A stretch of 64,000 nt of DNA from Salinimonas profundi (GTDB lineage: Bacteria; Pseudomonadota; Gammaproteobacteria; Enterobacterales; Alteromonadaceae), in assembly GCF_014750655.1 (NCBI RefSeq), contig NZ_JABBXD010000001.1, positions 419,102 to 483,101 on the forward strand. The letters are read 5' to 3'. The translations under genes were made by a program, and so were the position numbers. Of this stretch, positions 25,310-35,115 are shown piece by piece (the stretch's first letter is position 1; every line of letters begins with the position of its first letter). Under the pieces are notes generated by a model. The model was not told the origin of the DNA and did not search any database. It worked only from the letters and a program-made list of their open reading frames with translations.

Positions 25310-27893
25310 AGGCAAGACTTTTAGAGACTTTCTCGAACATATCGCGACTGAGCCCTTTGTGCCCAAGTAGACGATTAAGCTGAGCTTTCATTAATGACTG
25401 ATGTGCCGGGGCATAATTCTGCCATTGAGTAAGAGGCGTTACGACTCTGGCAGCGACCTGCGGGTTAACGGCATCTAACTCCATTAAGTAATCAGTGACA
25501 TATTTATAACCAGCGCCATCGGCCCGATGAAAGCCTGCAGTATTAAAGAAAGCAAAACTCCCCATTACCGCACGCACCCGGTTGGGATTATTAATCGTGA
25601 ACTGGGGATGCTGTTTGAGCAGCGATAACTGACTGAGAATATTTTCTCTTTCTGTTGTGGCATGCAGGCCAAACCATTTGTCCAGTACCAGAGGATCAAC
25701 ATTCCACTGTGATTCGAAGTTTTGCATCAATACTTCAAAAACTTCTGGCAAGATACCCTGCGCAGCTTTCAGTGCTCCCAGCGTATCGGTCATATTGTCC
25801 GCATCTGCATACTGTTGCCTGACCAGCTGCTCGCCATCGTCGGTGCGCGCCAGGTGATTAAGCAGGACATTTTTGCATCGTCTGGCATTTACTGATCGCT
25901 GGTCGTACTGGTAACTACCTGTCTCAATAGCATCGAATACACGTTTGAGCGCTGGGGCAAGCTTTGCTGAAAATGCATCGCAGAATGCTGCGCGCGCTGC
26001 GTTTAAGCTGTTCGGATCTATGTGCTGACGAGTCTGACACAAGGTTTCAAATGTCGGAATCACCAGACACTCCCCCAATAGCTCATGATTTTGCGCTTCA
26101 TCGTTAATAACAGCATTTAACGCATTCCACACCGAATCATTGATATTCTCGCCCTGCCCCTTTTCAAACTCGCCGATACACCAGTTATAGACAGATTGCA
26201 TTGCATCCCAACGATTGAATGCATCTTTGGCATATCTGAATACTTGCAGCATCTGCTGAACACTCAGATTGTTGTTAACCTTTGCCGGCGCTGAAAAATT
26301 GCCCAGAACAACTGGGATTAAGGGTGTGCTGACGCCGGTAAAGTGCAGTGTTATCGATGGCGCATCCAGTAGCAGCATTCCATCTTTTATCTTGCCATCT
26401 TCATCGGTGTAGTGGTTCCCGTTTTCATCAATACAATCAAACGCAACAGGAATAAACAGCGGCACTTTGGTTGCCTGGTCGGCAGTTGCAGGGGTATGTT
26501 GGGTAACGGTAATATCCATTGCCTTCTTTTGTTCGTCAAACATTGTGGTAAGTGAAATGACGGGCGTTCCTGACTGCGAGTACCACTGGGCAAAGTGGGA
26601 TAAGTCAATGTCTGTGGCAGTTTGCATTGCAGCGACAAAATCATCACAGGTCACTGCCTGACCATCGTGGCGGCGGAAATATTCATTCATGCCCTTTCTG
26701 AAGCCTTCTTCGCCCAGCAACGTGTGGAACATTCGAATAACTTCAGCACCTTTGTCATACACCGTAACCGTATAGAAGTTATTCATTTCAATGACTTCTT
26801 CGGGTCGAATGGGATGACTCATGGCGCTGGCGTCTTCGGCAAACTGGTGTTCACGCATCACTCTGACGTGCTTAATACGATTGCTTAGTTCACTGGTCAT
26901 ATCGGCACTGAACTGCTGATCCCTGAATACCGTTAAGCCTTCCTTCAGGCTCAGCTGAAACCAGTCCCGGCAGGTTACGCGGTTACCGGTCCAGTTGTGA
27001 AAATATTCGTGGGCAATAACAGACTCAACATTGAAAAAGTCTTCGTCCGTCGCGCTGCGCTGGTCAGCAAGCACAAATTTGCTGTTGAAAATATTCAGCC
27101 CTTTGTTTTCCATCGCCCCCATATTGAAAAAATCAACGGCTACGATCATATAAATGTCCAGATCGTATTCCAGACCGAATGTGTCCTCATCCCACTTCAT
27201 TGCACGTTTTAAAGATTCGAGCGCGAACTCCCCGCGGGATTTCTTGCCTTTATCAACATACAATTCCAATTTAACCGGCTTGCCGCTTGCGGTTGTGTAA
27301 TCGCCCTCTAAAAGGTCAAAATCACCTGCCACCATGGCAAAAAGATAACTGGGCTTAGGAAACGGGTCCTGCCAGGTTACCCAATGCGTGCCATCATCAT
27401 TATCGCCACGGGCGATGGGATTACCATTAGCCAGAAGCGTTGGATACTGGGTTTTATCGCCGTGTAGTGTGACTTCAAATGTCGCCAGAACGTCGGGCCG
27501 GTCCAGATAATAGGTGATGCGTCTGAACCCTTCTGCTTCGCATTGCGTGCAATAGGTATTCTGGGAAAGGTACAGGCCTTCCAGGGCCTGATTGTTCTGA
27601 GGATCGATGTCATTAACGATGGTCAGGGTAAAATTGTCAGGAACATTTCTGACAATCAGCTTCTCGTCAAGCTGCTCAATGTCATCATACGGTTCGCCGT
27701 CCAGATTAATGCTGATAAGCGACAGCTTATCGCCGTCCAGTTCCAGGTGACGGCTTTGCTCAGTCACTCTGCTTATCTGAAGTTCGCTGGTAATGCGAGT
27801 TGCGGTAGGATGCAAGCGCACATCCATTTTTACATTAGAAATAGTAAACGCGGGCGGCTGATAGTCCGCCCGTCTCTTAGCCTGCATACTCAT
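25284..27893 (-). CDS. pepN: Aminopeptidase N (M1 family)
   Basis: Zinc metallopeptidase that removes N-terminal residues from peptides in the cytoplasm. At 869 aa it matches E. coli PepN (870). It shows the exopeptidase motif MGAMENKGLN and the zinc site VIAHEYFHNWTGNRVTCRDW, with the distal Glu in SLKEGLTVFRDQQF, then the long C-terminal helical domain. The start is placed at MSMQAKRRADYQPPAF because GGGAGG lies just 4 nt before this ATG (10 nt before the next, two codons on); a start at 27938 would overlap nhaC. It follows nhaC by 13 nt and overlaps DUF2835. Confidence 0.97.
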   Translation of the reverse strand: MSMQAKRRADYQPPAFTISNVKMDVRLHPTATRITSELQISRVTEQSRHLELDGDKLSLISINLDGEPYDDIEQLDEKLIVRNVPDNFTLTIVNDIDPQNNQALEGLYLSQNTYCTQCEAEGFRRITYYLDRPDVLATFEVTLHGDKTQYPTLLANGNPIARGDNDDGTHWVTWQDPFPKPSYLFAMVAGDFDLLEGDYTTASGKPVKLELYVDKGKKSRGEFALESLKRAMKWDEDTFGLEYDLDIYMIVAVDFFNMGAMENKGLNIFNSKFVLADQRSATDEDFFNVESVIAHEYFHNWTGNRVTCRDWFQLSLKEGLTVFRDQQFSADMTSELSNRIKHVRVMREHQFAEDASAMSHPIRPEEVIEMNNFYTVTVYDKGAEVIRMFHTLLGEEGFRKGMNEYFRRHDGQAVTCDDFVAAMQTATDIDLSHFAQWYSQSGTPVISLTTMFDEQKKAMDITVTQHTPATADQATKVPLFIPVAFDCIDENGNHYTDEDGKIKDGMLLLDAPSITLHFTGVSTPLIPVVLGNFSAPAKVNNNLSVQQMLQVFRYAKDAFNRWDAMQSVYNWCIGEFEKGQGENINDSVWNALNAVINDEAQNHELLGECLVIPTFETLCQTRQHIDPNSLNAARAAFCDAFSAKLAPALKRVFDAIETGSYQYDQRSVNARRCKNVLLNHLARTDDGEQLVRQQYADADNMTDTLGALKAAQGILPEVFEVLMQNFESQWNVDPLVLDKWFGLHATTERENILSQLSLLKQHPQFTINNPNRVRAVMGSFAFFNTAGFHRADGAGYKYVTDYLMELDAVNPQVAARVVTPLTQWQNYAPAHQSLMKAQLNRLLGHKGLSRDMFEKVSKSLAYETSGEHA

Positions 27894-27906
27894 TCTTCCT
27901 CCCGGA

Positions 27907-29382
27907 TTATGCGTTTGACTCCTTTGTTTCTGTGTCAAAAGGAGGTTTAATTCGAAGAATCTTTATTCCCACGTAGGCGTATATCACGGCCAGCACAGGG
28001 CTTACTACGTTGAAAACGGCATAGAAGATGTACTCAAACGGGTGGACACCCAGCACACCCTGCATGTAAGCACCGCACGTGTTCCAAGGAATCAATGGTG
28101 AAGTGAGCGTACCGCCATCTTCAAGACTGCGAGACAGGTTGAGCTGATGCAGTCCGCGTTTTTCAAATTCCTGCTTATACATACGACCTGGCATTACAAT
28201 GGCCATGTACTGATCAGCGGTAACTAAATTGGTACCAATACAGGTCAGAATTGTGCGACTGATCATATCGCCTGCTGATTTCGCCCCGCGCAAAATGGTC
28301 GTTACACCACGTTTAAGCAGACCAACCTTTTCAAGTACAGCCCCGAAGGACATGGCGCAGATAATCAGCCATATTGTATTTAGCATTGACGACATTCCGC
28401 CCCGGCTCAACAGACTATTTAAATTGTCATCACCGGTAGAAAACGTTACCCCGTCATACAGCGCCTGCCAAACCACCTTTAGCATACCAATGGCTGGCGC
28501 ATCACCCTGTGCCGCCATTTGCACTACGACATCACTTTGAAAAATGACTGCCCAGATTGCGCCTATCAATGCACCGATTGAGACTGCCGGGAATGCGGGC
28601 ATTTTCTTAACCGCTAATGTTAACAGAACAATCAGTGGAACCAGTAAGTGCCAGCCCAGGGTAAACGAATCATCCAACAGCGACTGCATCTGAACGATGC
28701 GCTGTGCTGACACATCCCCTGACTCGTTAAAGCCGAGAAAAACAAACACCACCAGTGCGATGAGAAAGCTGGGGATTGTTGTCCAAAGCATATAACGAAT
28801 ATGCTCGAACAAATCTGTACCGGCCACTGCCGGAGCAAGGTTTGTGGTTTCCGATAACGGGGAGATTTTATCGCCAAAATATGAGCCTGATATAACCGCG
28901 CCAGCAGCAATGGCTGCGGACATTCCCATGCCCGACGCAACACCCATAAGCGCTACCCCCACCGTGGCTGCCGTCGTCCACGAACTTCCGATGCTCATTG
29001 CCACCACCGCGCAAATCAAGCAGGTTGCGGCGTAGAAAAATGATGGGTTAAGCAGTTCTAGTCCATAGTAAATCAGTGTTGGCACTGTGCCTGCCAGCAT
29101 CCAGGTACCTATTAATGACCCGACGGCGAGCAGAATCAGACAGGCGCCCAGTGCCATCGAGATACCGTTGACAATTCCCTGCTCGATATCTTTCCATTTA
29201 TGGCCATTTTTCATGCCGATGATAGCTGCCAGCCCCGTACCTAATAACAGGGCTATCTGGTTGGGGCCAAACGATGAGTTATCGCCAAATAAGTAGACGG
29301 CAGATCCCATCATAATGATGAGGGCGATAACCGGCAGTAAGGCGTCTGTTAATGAGGGGGCTTTTACTTCTTTATTGTTCAT
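27907..29382 (-). CDS. nhaC: Na+/H+ antiporter NhaC family
   Basis: A 491-aa inner-membrane antiporter with about 12 hydrophobic helices; NhaC relatives exchange Na+ for H+, and some exchange malate/lactate or arginine/ornithine. Diagnostic segments include SIGSSWTTAATVGVALMGVA and SGSYFGDKISPLSETTNLAP. The start is set at MNNKEVKAPSLTDALLPVIA; the frame extends to 29469, but the added residues overlap the upstream transporter gene and do not look native. It lies 17 nt after the NSS transporter and 13 nt before pepN. Na+ coupling fits a marine lifestyle. Confidence 0.88.
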   Translation of the reverse strand: MNNKEVKAPSLTDALLPVIALIIMMGSAVYLFGDNSSFGPNQIALLLGTGLAAIIGMKNGHKWKDIEQGIVNGISMALGACLILLAVGSLIGTWMLAGTVPTLIYYGLELLNPSFFYAATCLICAVVAMSIGSSWTTAATVGVALMGVASGMGMSAAIAAGAVISGSYFGDKISPLSETTNLAPAVAGTDLFEHIRYMLWTTIPSFLIALVVFVFLGFNESGDVSAQRIVQMQSLLDDSFTLGWHLLVPLIVLLTLAVKKMPAFPAVSIGALIGAIWAVIFQSDVVVQMAAQGDAPAIGMLKVVWQALYDGVTFSTGDDNLNSLLSRGGMSSMLNTIWLIICAMSFGAVLEKVGLLKRGVTTILRGAKSAGDMISRTILTCIGTNLVTADQYMAIVMPGRMYKQEFEKRGLHQLNLSRSLEDGGTLTSPLIPWNTCGAYMQGVLGVHPFEYIFYAVFNVVSPVLAVIYAYVGIKILRIKPPFDTETKESNA

Positions 29383-29399
29383 TTTTATTAAATCCCGGT

Positions 29400-30734
29400 T
29401 TAAAGCACCGAACGTGCAAACATAACAGCAATAACCACCGGGCAGACAAACCGTACATACCATGGCCATATTTTCCAGAACAGACTATTTTCTGCTCCGG
29501 GACTGCCAGACTTAAGCTCCTGCAAAATGGCATCGCGGCGCCATACCCAGCCCGCAAAGATACAAAGCACCAATCCCAGCAGTGGCTGGCTCCACTGGGT
29601 AGTTGCAGCGATGACCAGGCCAAACAAGCTATCAAAATTCAGAATAATGACAGTACTGCAACCAAATATTATTGCGGTCATTAACCAGACTGCTTTACTT
29701 CTGGCGATAGAGTGACTCTCTACCATGTAGGCGACGGGAACTTCCAACATGGAAATAGATGATGTTACCGCTGCGATGACCATCAGTGCAAAAAAGGCAA
29801 AAGCTATAAATAATCCGACACTGCCAATTGAATCAAACAGCGCTGGCAATACGGTAAAAATGAGCTTATCACCTTCAATAAGCGCACCGTCTGGTGAGAA
29901 AATCTCAACACCATTGTGCAGTGCTACGTACATCGAAGGAATGATAAGCATACCCGCAATAATTGCCACACCAATGTCAACTAAAGCAACAGATGCACCA
30001 ATAGACGGCAGGTTTTCCTCTTTACTGACATAGGAACCATACACCAGCATGGTACCCACACCTAAAGACATTGAGAAGAAGGCCTGTCCCATCGCGCTTA
30101 TTAATAGATCCGGCTCCATCACTCTGGAAAAATCCGGCACCAGGTAAGCGCTCCATCCGTCCACAGCGCCTGGCTGAAAGCTCACATAGACAATCAGTAA
30201 TAAGATAATAATTACCAGTGTGGGCATCAGGCGAACGGACCATTTTTCAATGCCAGACTTCACGCCACCAAGTACAATCATCGATGTCAGAGTCAGAAAA
30301 ATTGCGCAGAAAATCATATTGCGTGGGACAGAAAAGCCCATCAGCCAGTCTGATACTGCCTGAGCGCCTACCATAGAAACGCCCGCATCCGCAAAGTAAG
30401 CCAGCATCCAGCCGCCGACGATGGCGTAAAAAGCTAAAATGAGTGAGACCGTCACACAGCCCCAGATGCCTGTAGCCCGACCAAGGCCGCTATTAGATAT
30501 CTTGCCCAGTGCATCGACCATGTTGGAGCGCGTTGCACGACCGATAATCAGTTCAGCCATTAATACCGGGTACGCCAGTACAAATGCCAAAAGCAAATAG
30601 ACCAGTACAAATGCCGCGCCGCCATTGCTGGCAACTTGTGTCGGAAAGCCCCAAATATTCCCTAAGCCAACGGCAGAACCCGCAGCGGCTAATATGAAGC
30701 CGATACGCGACGAGAATTCACCTCGCATAGCCAT
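29400..30734 (-). CDS. Neurotransmitter:sodium symporter (NSS/SNF) family transporter
   Basis: A 444-aa inner-membrane Na+-coupled transporter, probably for an amino acid. The N-terminus is diagnostic: SSRIGFILAAAGSAVGLGNI then WGFP, with the Na+/substrate-binding Gly and Asn of unwound TM1. Around 11 hydrophobic helices can be counted, as in MhsT- or Tyt1-type bacterial members rather than the 12-helix LeuT. Substrate cannot be read from sequence. It heads a compact leftward set with nhaC, pepN and DUF2835. Confidence 0.9.
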   Translation of the reverse strand: MAMRGEFSSRIGFILAAAGSAVGLGNIWGFPTQVASNGGAAFVLVYLLLAFVLAYPVLMAELIIGRATRSNMVDALGKISNSGLGRATGIWGCVTVSLILAFYAIVGGWMLAYFADAGVSMVGAQAVSDWLMGFSVPRNMIFCAIFLTLTSMIVLGGVKSGIEKWSVRLMPTLVIIILLLIVYVSFQPGAVDGWSAYLVPDFSRVMEPDLLISAMGQAFFSMSLGVGTMLVYGSYVSKEENLPSIGASVALVDIGVAIIAGMLIIPSMYVALHNGVEIFSPDGALIEGDKLIFTVLPALFDSIGSVGLFIAFAFFALMVIAAVTSSISMLEVPVAYMVESHSIARSKAVWLMTAIIFGCSTVIILNFDSLFGLVIAATTQWSQPLLGLVLCIFAGWVWRRDAILQELKSGSPGAENSLFWKIWPWYVRFVCPVVIAVMFARSVL

Positions 30735-30781
30735 GATAATGTTCCTGTTTATTATTGTTTTGAGTGTGCGTAGCCCATAAA

Positions 30782-30806
30782 AAAGGCTGGCTCAACACCA
30801 GCCTTT
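30782..30806 (-). terminator. Terminator downstream of prc
   Basis: Nine-bp arms AAAGGCTGG and CCAGCCTTT with a 7-nt loop and a further short T run (TTTATG) on the minus strand. It lies 16 nt after the prc stop and insulates the NSS transporter gene. Confidence 0.85.
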
Positions 30807-30821
30807 CATGACTATTATTTT

Positions 30822-32861
30822 CTAATTATTGTTAATGGCATACTTGCCTGTATTAAGCATATCAAACGTGATATTTGCCGCTTCATCCAGGAAAGGATCC
30901 AGTTCTTCAACATCGTCCGGTATATCTTCAAGCGACTCAACAGGCTTTTTGCCCATTCTGGCCAAACGCTCGTTCGCGCGGGCTAAATTATGCTCTTCTT
31001 CTTCTTTTTTCTCAGCAAGGCGCTCTGATTTTACCAGCGACACAAAATCGCGATTCTTCTTCTCTTTATAGTCCTCAATATCTTCGTAGATATATTTGAA
31101 CTCAGGGTTTTCCATAATTCGTTTATTATGCTTGGCAGTCAGCACATCAACAGCACTCTGGTCTGCACCGAACGTCGCATAATTAGCACGATCAATACTA
31201 TCCCATGGTAACGCTGTCTCTTCCTGACTTTCGCCCCACTCAGCAGGGTCTATCGGCGATGGGTATTTTATATCCGGCACGACACCCTTATGTTGCGTGC
31301 TACCCCCATTTATTCGATAAAACTTAGCAATAGTGAACTGTACGCTACCAAGCGGATTCTCGTAAAGGTCATAGATGCGACCCAGTCCACGGTGTTGCTG
31401 TACAGTTCCCTTTCCAAATGTCTGTTCGCCGATGATCAATGCACGGTTATAGTCCTGCATTGCTGCTGCAAAAATCTCTGAAGCCGACGCGCTGTAACGA
31501 TCGACCAGAACGGTCAATGGTCCTTCATAAGCCACTTCACCATCGGTATCACGGTTTACGCTGACCTTGCCCTCGCCGTAGCGAATCTGTACAACGGGCC
31601 CTTTTTCTATAAACAAACCGCTCAGCAACGTGGCTTCGGTTAACGAGCCGCCACCGTTACCACGCAAGTCTACGATGATACCCTTGACGTCTTGCGCATT
31701 GAGTTTATCGATTTCCTTACTGACATCAGCGTGAAGGTTGTTATAGAAACTTGGAATAGTTATAACACCCAGTTTTTCACCTTCATGCGGACCATTATCA
31801 GGGACGTAGATTTCTGATTTTGCAGCACGGTCTTCAAGTTTTATCTTGTCACGAGTAAGGTTCACCACAGACATTGATTTACTTTCACTGGCCCCTTTTT
31901 GAATTTGCAACCTAACCGTTGAGCCCTTAGGCCCTTTGATAAGATCAACAACTTCATCAAGTCGCCAGCCTACAACATCCACAAACTCTTCGTCATCTTG
32001 TGCAACGCCAATGATTTTATCTTCAGGCTTTAATGCCTTGGATTTATCTGCAGGGCCACCGGGAACGATGCTTTTAATAACGGTGAAGTCTTCTTCACTT
32101 TGCAATACCGCACCGATACCTTCAAAAGACAGGTTCATCTCCATTTGAAAACGATCGGCATTGCGCGGTGAAAGGTAACTGGTGTGCGCCTCAATACTTC
32201 TGGCGAAACTGTTCATGACAGTCTGAAAAACATCTTCGCTTTGAGTCTGTTTAATCCGTTTGATTGCACGGTTATAACGCTTGGTCAGCAGCTCTTTCGC
32301 TTCATCCCAGGTTTTATCCGCTAAAATCAGATTCAGCGCATCGTATTTAACACGCTGACGCCATAATTCATTCAGCTCTTTTTCTGATGTTGCCCAAGTG
32401 GCGTCTTCTCTGTCGTAATAGAATTTGTCATCCGATTTCTCAAAGTCAAACTCTTCATCCAAAAGCGAAAGTGCATATTCATAACGCTGCATTCTGCGTT
32501 CGGAGGCCTGATTGAAAATATCGTATGCGACTTTCAGATTTCCGCGAGACAGTGCCTCGTCAAAATCATCCTGGTAGCGCTTAAAATTTTCAACATCAGA
32601 CTTCAATAACACCTGTTTATTGTTGTCGATTGCTTTGAGAAAACGATTGAAGATTTTTTCAGACAGCGCATTATCCAACGCAATTTCCTTGTAGTGCGCT
32701 CTGGTAAACAGTGCACTCACCCTCTTCGCAGCAACGCTATGCTGAGTTTCCTGTTGGAGAATGGGTAACTCTTCAACGTCAGGCGTAGTGGTGACAGCCC
32801 CTGCTCCAACACCCATAGTCAGAAATGCAGTGGCAATGGAAATACGAAGGATATCTTTCAT
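30822..32861 (-). CDS. prc: Carboxy-terminal processing (tail-specific) protease Prc
   Basis: Periplasmic S41 serine protease that cleaves proteins with non-polar C-termini, processes FtsI, and degrades peptidoglycan hydrolases with NlpI in E. coli. Length 679 aa versus 682. It has a signal-like start (ISIATAFLTMGVGAGA), a PDZ domain (about 235-330: FEGIGAVLQSEEDFTVI, GPADKSKALKPEDKIIGV), then the catalytic region with VDRYSASASEIFAAAMQDY holding the Ser and GEQTFGKGTVQ holding the Lys of the dyad. It lies 3 nt after proQ, the same order as in E. coli. Confidence 0.96.
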   Translation of the reverse strand: MKDILRISIATAFLTMGVGAGAVTTTPDVEELPILQQETQHSVAAKRVSALFTRAHYKEIALDNALSEKIFNRFLKAIDNNKQVLLKSDVENFKRYQDDFDEALSRGNLKVAYDIFNQASERRMQRYEYALSLLDEEFDFEKSDDKFYYDREDATWATSEKELNELWRQRVKYDALNLILADKTWDEAKELLTKRYNRAIKRIKQTQSEDVFQTVMNSFARSIEAHTSYLSPRNADRFQMEMNLSFEGIGAVLQSEEDFTVIKSIVPGGPADKSKALKPEDKIIGVAQDDEEFVDVVGWRLDEVVDLIKGPKGSTVRLQIQKGASESKSMSVVNLTRDKIKLEDRAAKSEIYVPDNGPHEGEKLGVITIPSFYNNLHADVSKEIDKLNAQDVKGIIVDLRGNGGGSLTEATLLSGLFIEKGPVVQIRYGEGKVSVNRDTDGEVAYEGPLTVLVDRYSASASEIFAAAMQDYNRALIIGEQTFGKGTVQQHRGLGRIYDLYENPLGSVQFTIAKFYRINGGSTQHKGVVPDIKYPSPIDPAEWGESQEETALPWDSIDRANYATFGADQSAVDVLTAKHNKRIMENPEFKYIYEDIEDYKEKKNRDFVSLVKSERLAEKKEEEEHNLARANERLARMGKKPVESLEDIPDDVEELDPFLDEAANITFDMLNTGKYAINNN

Positions 32862-32864
32862 GTA

Positions 32865-33530
32865 TTACGACCTCTTGGAGCCAGCCAAACGTAAAGCGTC
32901 CGAATTCACTTTTACTACCATCCCGGTATCTAGCTGAACATGGATGCCATCTTTGGCTACTTCAGTAATGACGGCAGGCATTGGCGCCTTGCCCAACTTA
33001 ACCGTAACTCTTGTCCCGGCATGAAGATCTGATTCGGACAATTTTGCCGGGGGAGTCTTCATTGGTCTATCAGATTTCGGTTTAGTTCCCTTTTTTGCTT
33101 CGCCAGTACGCTTGGTTGACGTGGCACCTGGCTTAGCGTTGTTACGACGCGGCGGGCGTTTTTCACCGTCCTGCTGTTGCCTCGCTTTGCGTTTCTCCGC
33201 TGCTTTTGCTTTGCTCTCGTCAAGTTGCTGCTTGGCGTGGTCAGCGTGCTCTTTTTCAATCTGAGCATCCTGATTGCCATCCAAGTCAACGCGATATGCG
33301 CCTTCTTTGATGCTATGCAGATAACGCCAACTGTTAGTGTAGTGTCTTAATGTAGAGCGTAGCAGAGTTTTGCTGACTCGCTCTTCATCTTCTAATCTTG
33401 TTGCCAATTCCTGAAAAATACCAATTTTCAGTGGACGCGCTTCGCCCTCGGTAGAAAAACAGTGTGGGAAACGTTCCGCCAAAAAGGCAATCACTTCTTT
33501 ACTGTTAGAAAACTTTTCTGCTGATTCCAT
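32865..33530 (-). CDS. proQ: RNA chaperone ProQ
   Basis: A 221-aa RNA-binding protein (E. coli 232). The N-terminal FinO-like domain (1-115) contains ALRHYTNSWRYL-type sequence (TLRHYTNSWRYLHSIKEGAY) and binds structured RNA 3' ends and sRNAs. A Lys/Arg-rich linker (about 115-160) is followed by a C-terminal Tudor-like domain (GTRVTVKLGKAPMPAVITEV). It precedes prc by 3 nt, as in E. coli. ProQ may act on the candidate sRNA near 39.4 kb, which is speculation. Confidence 0.95.
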   Translation of the reverse strand: MESAEKFSNSKEVIAFLAERFPHCFSTEGEARPLKIGIFQELATRLEDEERVSKTLLRSTLRHYTNSWRYLHSIKEGAYRVDLDGNQDAQIEKEHADHAKQQLDESKAKAAEKRKARQQQDGEKRPPRRNNAKPGATSTKRTGEAKKGTKPKSDRPMKTPPAKLSESDLHAGTRVTVKLGKAPMPAVITEVAKDGIHVQLDTGMVVKVNSDALRLAGSKRS

Positions 33531-33545
33531 TAAATTTAACGCTAG

Positions 33546-33836
33546 TTAGTAAAAATCCGAATTATCCGCATCATCCCAAGTTGCCAGCGTGTGGTCAACC
33601 CAATCCAGCAATTCATCATCGTCAATGTCCAATAAACTGGCATTTTGGTGCCACTCTTCCCATGTGTAGTGTAATATTCGTTCAAGCCTGCCTGTATCGA
33701 TGTCTTCATCGGCTTTATCATACATGGCATGCAGAATGAAATTTAAACGCTCCGCCGCCTCATGAGGATCTGAATGGTGGTCATCCATATCTTCGGGGGT
33801 AGCCAGTACCACATGAATGTCTACATTATCTTTCAT
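33546..33836 (-). CDS. Acidic small protein of unknown function between msrC and proQ
   Basis: A 96-aa, strongly acidic cytosolic protein that I do not recognise. It starts MKDNVDIHVVLATPEDMDDH and ends WVDHTLATWDDADNSDFY. It is predicted to be mostly helical with many Asp/Glu and few Lys, and has no membrane segment, Cys or known motif. Its ATG overlaps the msrC stop (4 nt) and its stop lies 15 nt before proQ, so it is embedded in the SIMPL-msrC-proQ-prc unit. A role linked to ProQ or Prc is possible only by context. Confidence 0.7.
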   Translation of the reverse strand: MKDNVDIHVVLATPEDMDDHHSDPHEAAERLNFILHAMYDKADEDIDTGRLERILHYTWEEWHQNASLLDIDDDELLDWVDHTLATWDDADNSDFY

Positions 33837-34288
33837 GCCTGGGTTGCTTCCAGCGTATGTGCTATTTTCTCAAGTCCGGTTTTATCCACATCAGTAAAAC
33901 GTCCATATTCAGGGCTGTCTATGTCCAGTACGCCAATCAGTTGGTCATTCACAATTAGAGGAATAACAATTTCTGAATTCGACGCGGCATCACAGGCAAT
34001 ATGGCCATCAAATGCATGGACATCCTCAACCACTAGCGTATTTCGTTTTGCCGCCGCGGTGCCACAAACGCCCTGATTCATTGGGATGCGAATGCAGGCA
34101 GGCTGCCCCTGAAACGGACCAAGCACCAACTGCTCTTCTTTATAAAGGTAAAAACCGGCCCAGTTTACTTTTTCAAGATGATTAAACAGTAGCGCACTGA
34201 TATTCGCCATGTTGGCAATCAAATCTTTTTCACCACTCACTAGCGCTTCAGCCTGTGCGGCTAACCGTTCATACTCATTTTGTGACAC
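33833..34288 (-). CDS. msrC: Free methionine-(R)-sulfoxide reductase MsrC (GAF domain)
   Basis: A 151-aa cytosolic GAF-domain enzyme that reduces free methionine-R-sulfoxide with thioredoxin. The three cysteines fall at 65, 75 and 99 (PACIRIP, GVCGTA, HIACDA), the same spacing as Cys84/94/118 in the E. coli enzyme. Catalytic acidic residues in VLDIDSPEYGRF are present. It starts with GTG, sharing one base with the TAG of the SIMPL gene, and ends inside the start of the acidic 96-aa protein. In E. coli msrC (yebR) also lies beside proQ. Confidence 0.93.
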   Translation of the reverse strand: MSQNEYERLAAQAEALVSGEKDLIANMANISALLFNHLEKVNWAGFYLYKEEQLVLGPFQGQPACIRIPMNQGVCGTAAAKRNTLVVEDVHAFDGHIACDAASNSEIVIPLIVNDQLIGVLDIDSPEYGRFTDVDKTGLEKIAHTLEATQA

Positions 34289-35022
34289 TATTGTTCTCCG
34301 TTTTTAACTGCATCTAACGCGAAAATCACATTCACATTTGCTTCAATCTGTTGCTGCCCCGGCATTGCCGCAGATTCGTCAGCCATCGCCATTCTTGTCT
34401 TTGCCGAGGAAAATACCATACCACCATGCTGCTGGGTAACGCTGATTACACTGCCAACACGTACATCCAGCTCAGCAGCTATCAGGCCTGCCCGTGATTT
34501 GGAATCACTAATGGCATTTATCAAGGCTTGTTGATAGGCATCCTGCTGACTTTGTGAAACAAGTTCAAATTGGCTTATCCGTGTTACGCCCCGCTTGAGC
34601 GCACCATCAATAATACGATCATACTGGTCAATCTGGTTATGCGTAACCGAAACCTCTCTGGAAAGAACAAAGCCCTCCTGCTTACGCCCCTGCGCACTAT
34701 TCTCATACCAGGGCGAAAGCCTTATCTGCATGGACTGAATATTTTTGGCAGGCACACCCTGGTCCATTAAAAACGTGGTTAGCTGATTCAGGTCATTCTG
34801 AAGTTGCGTATTGAGTTTACTGACAGTTTCACCTTTTTGCTCCAGGATAAAAGTTACGCTAAAAGCATCCGGGGTAACTGCAACACTGCCGGTGCCCTGC
34901 ACCTGAATCTGCGCTACGGGCTGCATTGTATTTTGCTGTTGCGCGATACTGGCTGCAGAAAATACCATCGTCATGATTGCCAGTGCGCTGTTAAGAATGT
35001 ACCTGATAGCCGGCGTTCGCAT
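34288..35022 (-). CDS. SIMPL-domain (DUF541, YggE-like) periplasmic protein
   Basis: A 244-aa exported protein with a signal peptide (ILNSALAIMTMVFSAASIAQ) and a SIMPL domain: IQVQGTGSVAVTPDAFSVTF, IQSMQIRLSPWYEN and AELDVRVGSVISVTQ. E. coli YggE is linked to lower oxidative stress and some family members form large oligomeric channels; a specific role here is unknown. It directly precedes msrC with a one-base TAGTG overlap, which fits an oxidative-damage theme. Confidence 0.85.
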   Translation of the reverse strand: MRTPAIRYILNSALAIMTMVFSAASIAQQQNTMQPVAQIQVQGTGSVAVTPDAFSVTFILEQKGETVSKLNTQLQNDLNQLTTFLMDQGVPAKNIQSMQIRLSPWYENSAQGRKQEGFVLSREVSVTHNQIDQYDRIIDGALKRGVTRISQFELVSQSQQDAYQQALINAISDSKSRAGLIAAELDVRVGSVISVTQQHGGMVFSSAKTRMAMADESAAMPGQQQIEANVNVIFALDAVKNGEQ

Positions 35023-35069
35023 ATGTATTGCTCCTGTTTTATTTAACTACGTGTTTTCGCATTGGTGCG

Positions 35070-35092
35070 ATTGGTACTATGCCGTTACCAAT
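35070..35092. repeat. Inverted repeat upstream of the SIMPL gene
   Basis: Arms ATTGGTA and TACCAAT separated by 9 bp, in the 93-bp gap between the SpmA/B-like gene and the SIMPL gene. A partial extra copy (ATTGGTG) lies just to the left. No T run follows on either strand, so an operator is more likely than a terminator. Confidence 0.4.
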
Positions 35093-35115
35093 GTGAACAA
35101 TGTATGAATGAACAC

